Source: JBCCGG01 sp039029395 (GTDB lineage Bacteria > Pseudomonadota > Alphaproteobacteria > Kiloniellales > JAKSDN01). Taken from it: a DNA stretch of 33,640 bases. Under the pieces are notes generated by a model that was not told the DNA's origin, did no database searches, and saw only the letters and a list, made by a program, of their open reading frames with translations. A program made the translations under genes and the position numbers. Every line of letters begins with the position of its first letter. The first letter of the stretch is position 1. Below are positions 30,682 through 33,640 of the stretch, piece after piece. The stretch spans positions 1 to 33,640 of the forward strand of contig JBCCGG010000060.1 in assembly GCA_039029395.1 (NCBI GenBank). The letters are read 5' to 3'.

Positions 30682-32364
30682 CTACGTCTTCCCCTTCACC
30701 TTGGCCCAGGTGTCGCGCAGGCCCACCGTGCGGTTGAAGACCGGGCGTGAGGCCGTGCCGTCGGGGTCCGGGGCGAAGTAGCCCAGACGCTCGAATTGGA
30801 CGGTTTCGTCGGCTTCCGCGAGCGCCGGCTCCAAGTAAACCTCGTCGATGACCTCTAGGGAGTTCGGGTTGAGGTCGGCCAGGTAGTCGCCATCGGCGCC
30901 CGGATCGGCTGCGGTGAAGAGGGTGTCGTAGAGCCGCACTTCGGCTTGAACGGCGTGGGCGGCCGAAACCCAGTGCATCGTCGCTTTCACCTTGCGGCCG
31001 TCTGGCGCGTTGCCGCCCCGGGTCTCGGGATCGTAGGTGCAGCGCAGCTCGACGATCTCGCCCGAAGCATCCTTGATCGCCTCCCGGCAGGTCAGGAAGT
31101 AGGCGTAGCGCAGGCGCACCTCCCGGCCGGGCGCCAGGCGGAAGAACTTTTTCGGCGGGTCCTCCATGAAGTCGTCCCGCTCGATAAAAAGCTCCCGGCC
31201 AAAGGGCACCTGGCGGGTGCCGGCCGCCGGATCGTTCGGGTTGTTGACCGCCTCCAGCTCTTCGCTCTCGCCTTCCGGATAGTTCTCGATCACCACACGA
31301 AGCGGGCGCAGCACCGCCATGCGGCGCTCGGCATGGGCGTTCAGCTCCTCGCGCAGGGCATGGTCCAGCTGGGCCATCTCGGCGGTCTGGGAGGTCTTGC
31401 CGACCCCCATGGCGCCGACGAAGGCGCGGATCGCCGCGGGCGGCACGCCCCGGCGCCGGAAGCCCCGCAAGGTCGGCATGCGCGGGTCGTCCCAGCCGGC
31501 CACGTGGCCGTCGGTCACCAGCTGAATCAGCCGGCGCTTGGAGAGCACCGTGTGGTCCAGGTTGAGCCGGTTGAACTCATACTGGCGCGGCCGCGCGGGC
31601 ACCGGCAGGTGCTCGATCAGCCAATCGTAAAGCGGCCGGTGGTCCTCGAACTCCAGTGTGCAGATCGAGTGGGTCACGCCCTCGATGGCGTCCGACTGGC
31701 CGTGGGCGAAATCATAGGTCGGATAGATGCACCAGGCCTCGCCGGTGCGCGGGTGATGGGCGTGCAGAATGCGGTAGAGGACGGGATCGCGCAGATTGAT
31801 GTTGCCGGCCGCCATGTCGATCTTGGCCCTGAGCACCCGGGCCCCGTTCGGAAACTCGCCGGCCTTCATGCGCCGGAAGAGGTCCAGGCTTTCCTCGGCC
31901 GAGCGCTCCCGATAGGGGCTGTCCCGGCCCGGCTCGGTCAGCGTGCCCCGGTAGTCGCGCATCTCCTCGGGGCTGAGATCGTCCACATAGGCCTGGCCGC
32001 TTTCGATCAGGTGCTCGGCCCAAGCATAGAGCTGGTCGAAGTAGTTGGAGGCGAACTGCAGATGATCGCCCCAGTCGAAGCCGAGCCAGCGCACGTCTTC
32101 CTGGATCGCCTCGATGTACTCCTCCTCCTCCTTGGTCGGATTGGTGTCGTCGAAGCGCAGGGTGCAGTGGCCGCCGAACTCCTGGGCCACGCCGAAGTTG
32201 AGGCAGATCGACTTGGCGTGGCCGATGTGCAGATAGCCGTTGGGCTCCGGCGGAAAGCGGGTCACCACTTCCTGGACCCGGCCGGCCGCGACGTCGTCGC
32301 GAATGATCTGGTGGATGAAGTCCCGGGCGCCCTCTTCGGGCAGGCTTTCTGCGGGGTCGGTCAC
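30682..32364 (-). CDS. glnS: Glutaminyl-tRNA synthetase
   Basis: A 560-aa class I aminoacyl-tRNA synthetase charging tRNA-Gln. The N-terminus FIHQIIRDDVAAGR is followed by TRFPPEPNGYLHIGHAKSIC with the HIGH motif and RFDDTNPTKEEEEYIEAIQE. The KMSKS-equivalent is VLSKRRL (in LDHTVLSKRRLIQLV). The C-terminal anticodon-binding beta-barrel domain is present to the end (VGLRDTWAKVKGK). The length matches the bacterial enzyme of about 555 aa. I choose GTG 32364, with AGGAG about 11 bases upstream. Upstream in-frame extension to 32598 adds 78 unrelated residues and overlaps the start of the divergent sensor gene. A direct GlnRS means tRNA-Gln charging here need not rely only on GatCAB. Confidence 0.95.
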   Translation of the reverse strand: MTDPAESLPEEGARDFIHQIIRDDVAAGRVQEVVTRFPPEPNGYLHIGHAKSICLNFGVAQEFGGHCTLRFDDTNPTKEEEEYIEAIQEDVRWLGFDWGDHLQFASNYFDQLYAWAEHLIESGQAYVDDLSPEEMRDYRGTLTEPGRDSPYRERSAEESLDLFRRMKAGEFPNGARVLRAKIDMAAGNINLRDPVLYRILHAHHPRTGEAWCIYPTYDFAHGQSDAIEGVTHSICTLEFEDHRPLYDWLIEHLPVPARPRQYEFNRLNLDHTVLSKRRLIQLVTDGHVAGWDDPRMPTLRGFRRRGVPPAAIRAFVGAMGVGKTSQTAEMAQLDHALREELNAHAERRMAVLRPLRVVIENYPEGESEELEAVNNPNDPAAGTRQVPFGRELFIERDDFMEDPPKKFFRLAPGREVRLRYAYFLTCREAIKDASGEIVELRCTYDPETRGGNAPDGRKVKATMHWVSAAHAVQAEVRLYDTLFTAADPGADGDYLADLNPNSLEVIDEVYLEPALAEADETVQFERLGYFAPDPDGTASRPVFNRTVGLRDTWAKVKGKT

Positions 32365-32444
32365 GGGCGGTGTCGCTCCTGGCGCGAACAAGAGGTGAGG
32401 GAAGGCGCCCTTGTGCCAAAAAAGCGACCGGAAGCCAAGCGGCC

Positions 32445-32453
32445 TGGTATGAT
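32445..32453 (+). promoter_or_regulatory. Possible extended -10 promoter of the sensor gene
   Basis: TGGTATGAT combines a TGn extension (32445-32447) with the -10 hexamer TATGAT (32448-32453), 44 bases before the ATG at 32498. No good -35 element is seen. Confidence 0.4.
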
Positions 32454-32497
32454 GGGCAAGAATCCGCCGAACGGCCGGGGGAGGGGGAGCGCCGCGG

Positions 32498-33640
32498 ATG
32501 TTCTTTTCGCGCAAAGGCTGGATCTCGATCTCGCTGACCATCGTGGTGATCTTCGTCGCCTTGGTGGTGGTGCTGCTCGGCGCGGTCATGGCGGTCAACT
32601 ATCTTTCCGGCCTGCGCAACACCACCACCCTGGTCGCCGAGTTGGCCCAACGCTCGAGCGGCTTCGTCACCGACGAGCTGCGCGATCATCTGGATTCGGT
32701 GGTCGAGCAGAGCGACTGGGTCGCCGGGTTGATGACGGACGACGTCGTCGACCCGGCCGACGAGGCCGTCCTTGGCCAGGTCCTGCTGGGCGCCCTGGCG
32801 GCGACCCCCCAGGTCGCCATGCTGGCCTTCGTCGACCCGGAGATGACGGTAGTGCGCGGCATTCGGGGCGAAGCGGGCGAGGGCCGGGAGGTGCGCATCG
32901 GCCCGCCCCGCGACCCTGAGTTCGCCGATCGCATGCAGGCCAGCGCCCGGGCGCGGGACGATGGCTTCTGGAACGAGATCCTCTACAGCGAGCGCACCCA
33001 AAGGGCCTACGTCAACTACGTCCGGCCGGTCCGGCGGGACGGGGCTTTCCTGGGCGTCGTGGTGGCCCTGGTCTCCTTGAACGAGCTGTCCGATCTGGTG
33101 AGCGACGTCAGCAACCAGCTCGAGGGCACGGTCTTCATTCTGGTCGAGCGGGACCGGGTGATCGCCCACCCAAACCTGACCTCGCCCCATCCGGAGCTCT
33201 CCAAGGCAAGCCCGACGGTCGGCATCGGCCGGGTCGGCGACCTGGTGCTGGCCCAGTTCTGGTCGCCCGAGACAGAGCCTCTCAAGCTGACCGGCGAGGT
33301 CGAGAACCTGGAGACCCGGCAGATCGAGATCGGCGGCGAGCGCTATATTCTGGCACACGTGACTCTCGACGACTACGGCGACAGCCCTTGGATCGTCGGT
33401 TACCACCTGAACGCGGAAAACCTGGAGAGCGCGTTTCATTCCCTGCACGAATCCGCGCTCGTCGGCCTGGTCATCCTGGCGCTCGGCATAGCGCTCGCGG
33501 TCTTCCTGGGACGCAAGATCGCGCGCCCGATTCAGGCCGCCAGCAGCGGCGCGGCGCAGGTCGCCGAGCTGGAGATCTCGGAGCTGAACGAGCTGCCGCG
33601 CAGCCCCTTCATCGAGCTCGACGCCCAGGCGCGCTCCTTC
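32498..33640 (+). CDS. Membrane sensor protein with extracytoplasmic Cache-like domain and HAMP, 3' truncated by the window
   Basis: The open frame continues to the window end (381 aa seen). An N-terminal helix (ISLTIVVIFVALVVVLLGAV, residues 11-30) is followed by a periplasmic domain of about 285 residues that reads like a double Cache sensor (ATPQVAMLAFVDPEMTVVRG, then RAYVNYVRPVRRDGAFLGVV, VFILVERDRVIAHPNL). A second helix lies at about 320-338, and GRKIARPIQAAS starts a HAMP linker. The output domain is outside the window. The layout resembles alphaproteobacterial adenylate/guanylate cyclases with such sensors, but a histidine kinase or chemoreceptor is possible. A purine-rich GGGGGAGGGGGAGC ribosome binding region precedes the ATG. 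It is divergent from glnS. Confidence 0.8.
   Translation, partial: MFFSRKGWISISLTIVVIFVALVVVLLGAVMAVNYLSGLRNTTTLVAELAQRSSGFVTDELRDHLDSVVEQSDWVAGLMTDDVVDPADEAVLGQVLLGALAATPQVAMLAFVDPEMTVVRGIRGEAGEGREVRIGPPRDPEFADRMQASARARDDGFWNEILYSERTQRAYVNYVRPVRRDGAFLGVVVALVSLNELSDLVSDVSNQLEGTVFILVERDRVIAHPNLTSPHPELSKASPTVGIGRVGDLVLAQFWSPETEPLKLTGEVENLETRQIEIGGERYILAHVTLDDYGDSPWIVGYHLNAENLESAFHSLHESALVGLVILALGIALAVFLGRKIARPIQAASSGAAQVAELEISELNELPRSPFIELDAQARSF

Noticed and set aside
30946..32919. Plus-strand reading frame of 657 codons opposite glnS
   Set aside because: It is antisense to glnS and then runs out of frame through the start of the sensor gene, with no domain seen.

Overview
The window is high-GC, gene-dense DNA that looks like the chromosome of a free-living alphaproteobacterium, most likely in or near Rhodospirillales. 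The evidence is the pdhC-lpd-lipA-ratA run, the GC-rich codon use, the GTG starts and the stop/start overlaps. The taxonomic assignment is inference. I see no tRNA, rRNA, CRISPR array, insertion sequence or phage gene.

Region 1 (1-3844, + strand) is a pyruvate dehydrogenase/lipoate operon: the 3' part of pdhC (E2), lpd (E3), lipA and a RatA/COQ10-type START-domain gene. Region 2 (3980-7088) pairs a large minus-strand regulator with a small divergent lipoprotein. The regulator has a SARP/BTAD DNA-binding half, one membrane helix, a TolB-like domain, TPR repeats and a rhodanese-like domain without a cysteine. The lipoprotein ends in twelve glycines. Between them lie four 7-bp elements at exact 11-bp steps, the spacing known for SARP operators. 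This is the most unusual unit in the window.

Region 3 (7089-19190) is an accessory stretch of small detoxification-type genes, several with their own divergent regulator and a readable operator. It begins with a chimeric pseudogene made of the 5' end of the DsbA/HCCA-isomerase gene at 11978 joined to the 3' end of the ratA gene at 3386. Then come a DHA2-type MFS exporter, MarR with an ABM-fold protein and a membrane protein, a frameshifted membrane-protein remnant, a Gfo/Idh/MocA oxidoreductase, the HCCA-isomerase-like gene overlapping a methyltransferase, a GNAT, a YdhR-like protein, HxlR divergent from an ABM-SDR pair, a double GFA-domain protein, a membrane protein, and ArsR divergent from an alpha/beta hydrolase.

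Region 4 (19230-24395, minus strand) holds a gamma-butyrobetaine-hydroxylase-like dioxygenase and a closely spaced set: DUF1989 protein, nitroreductase, exported SNase-like protein, RidA and a PuuA-like glutamine synthetase. The set suggests amine or nitrogen-compound metabolism. Region 5 (24490-29647, + strand) is four consecutive paralogous YcaD-like MFS transporters, divergent from region 4. The first two carry the same duplicated, apparently leaderless promoter. Region 6 (29655-33640) holds a YafY/WYL-type regulator with two matching operator palindromes, a broken-looking small divergent ORF, glnS, and the start of a membrane sensor protein that runs off the window.
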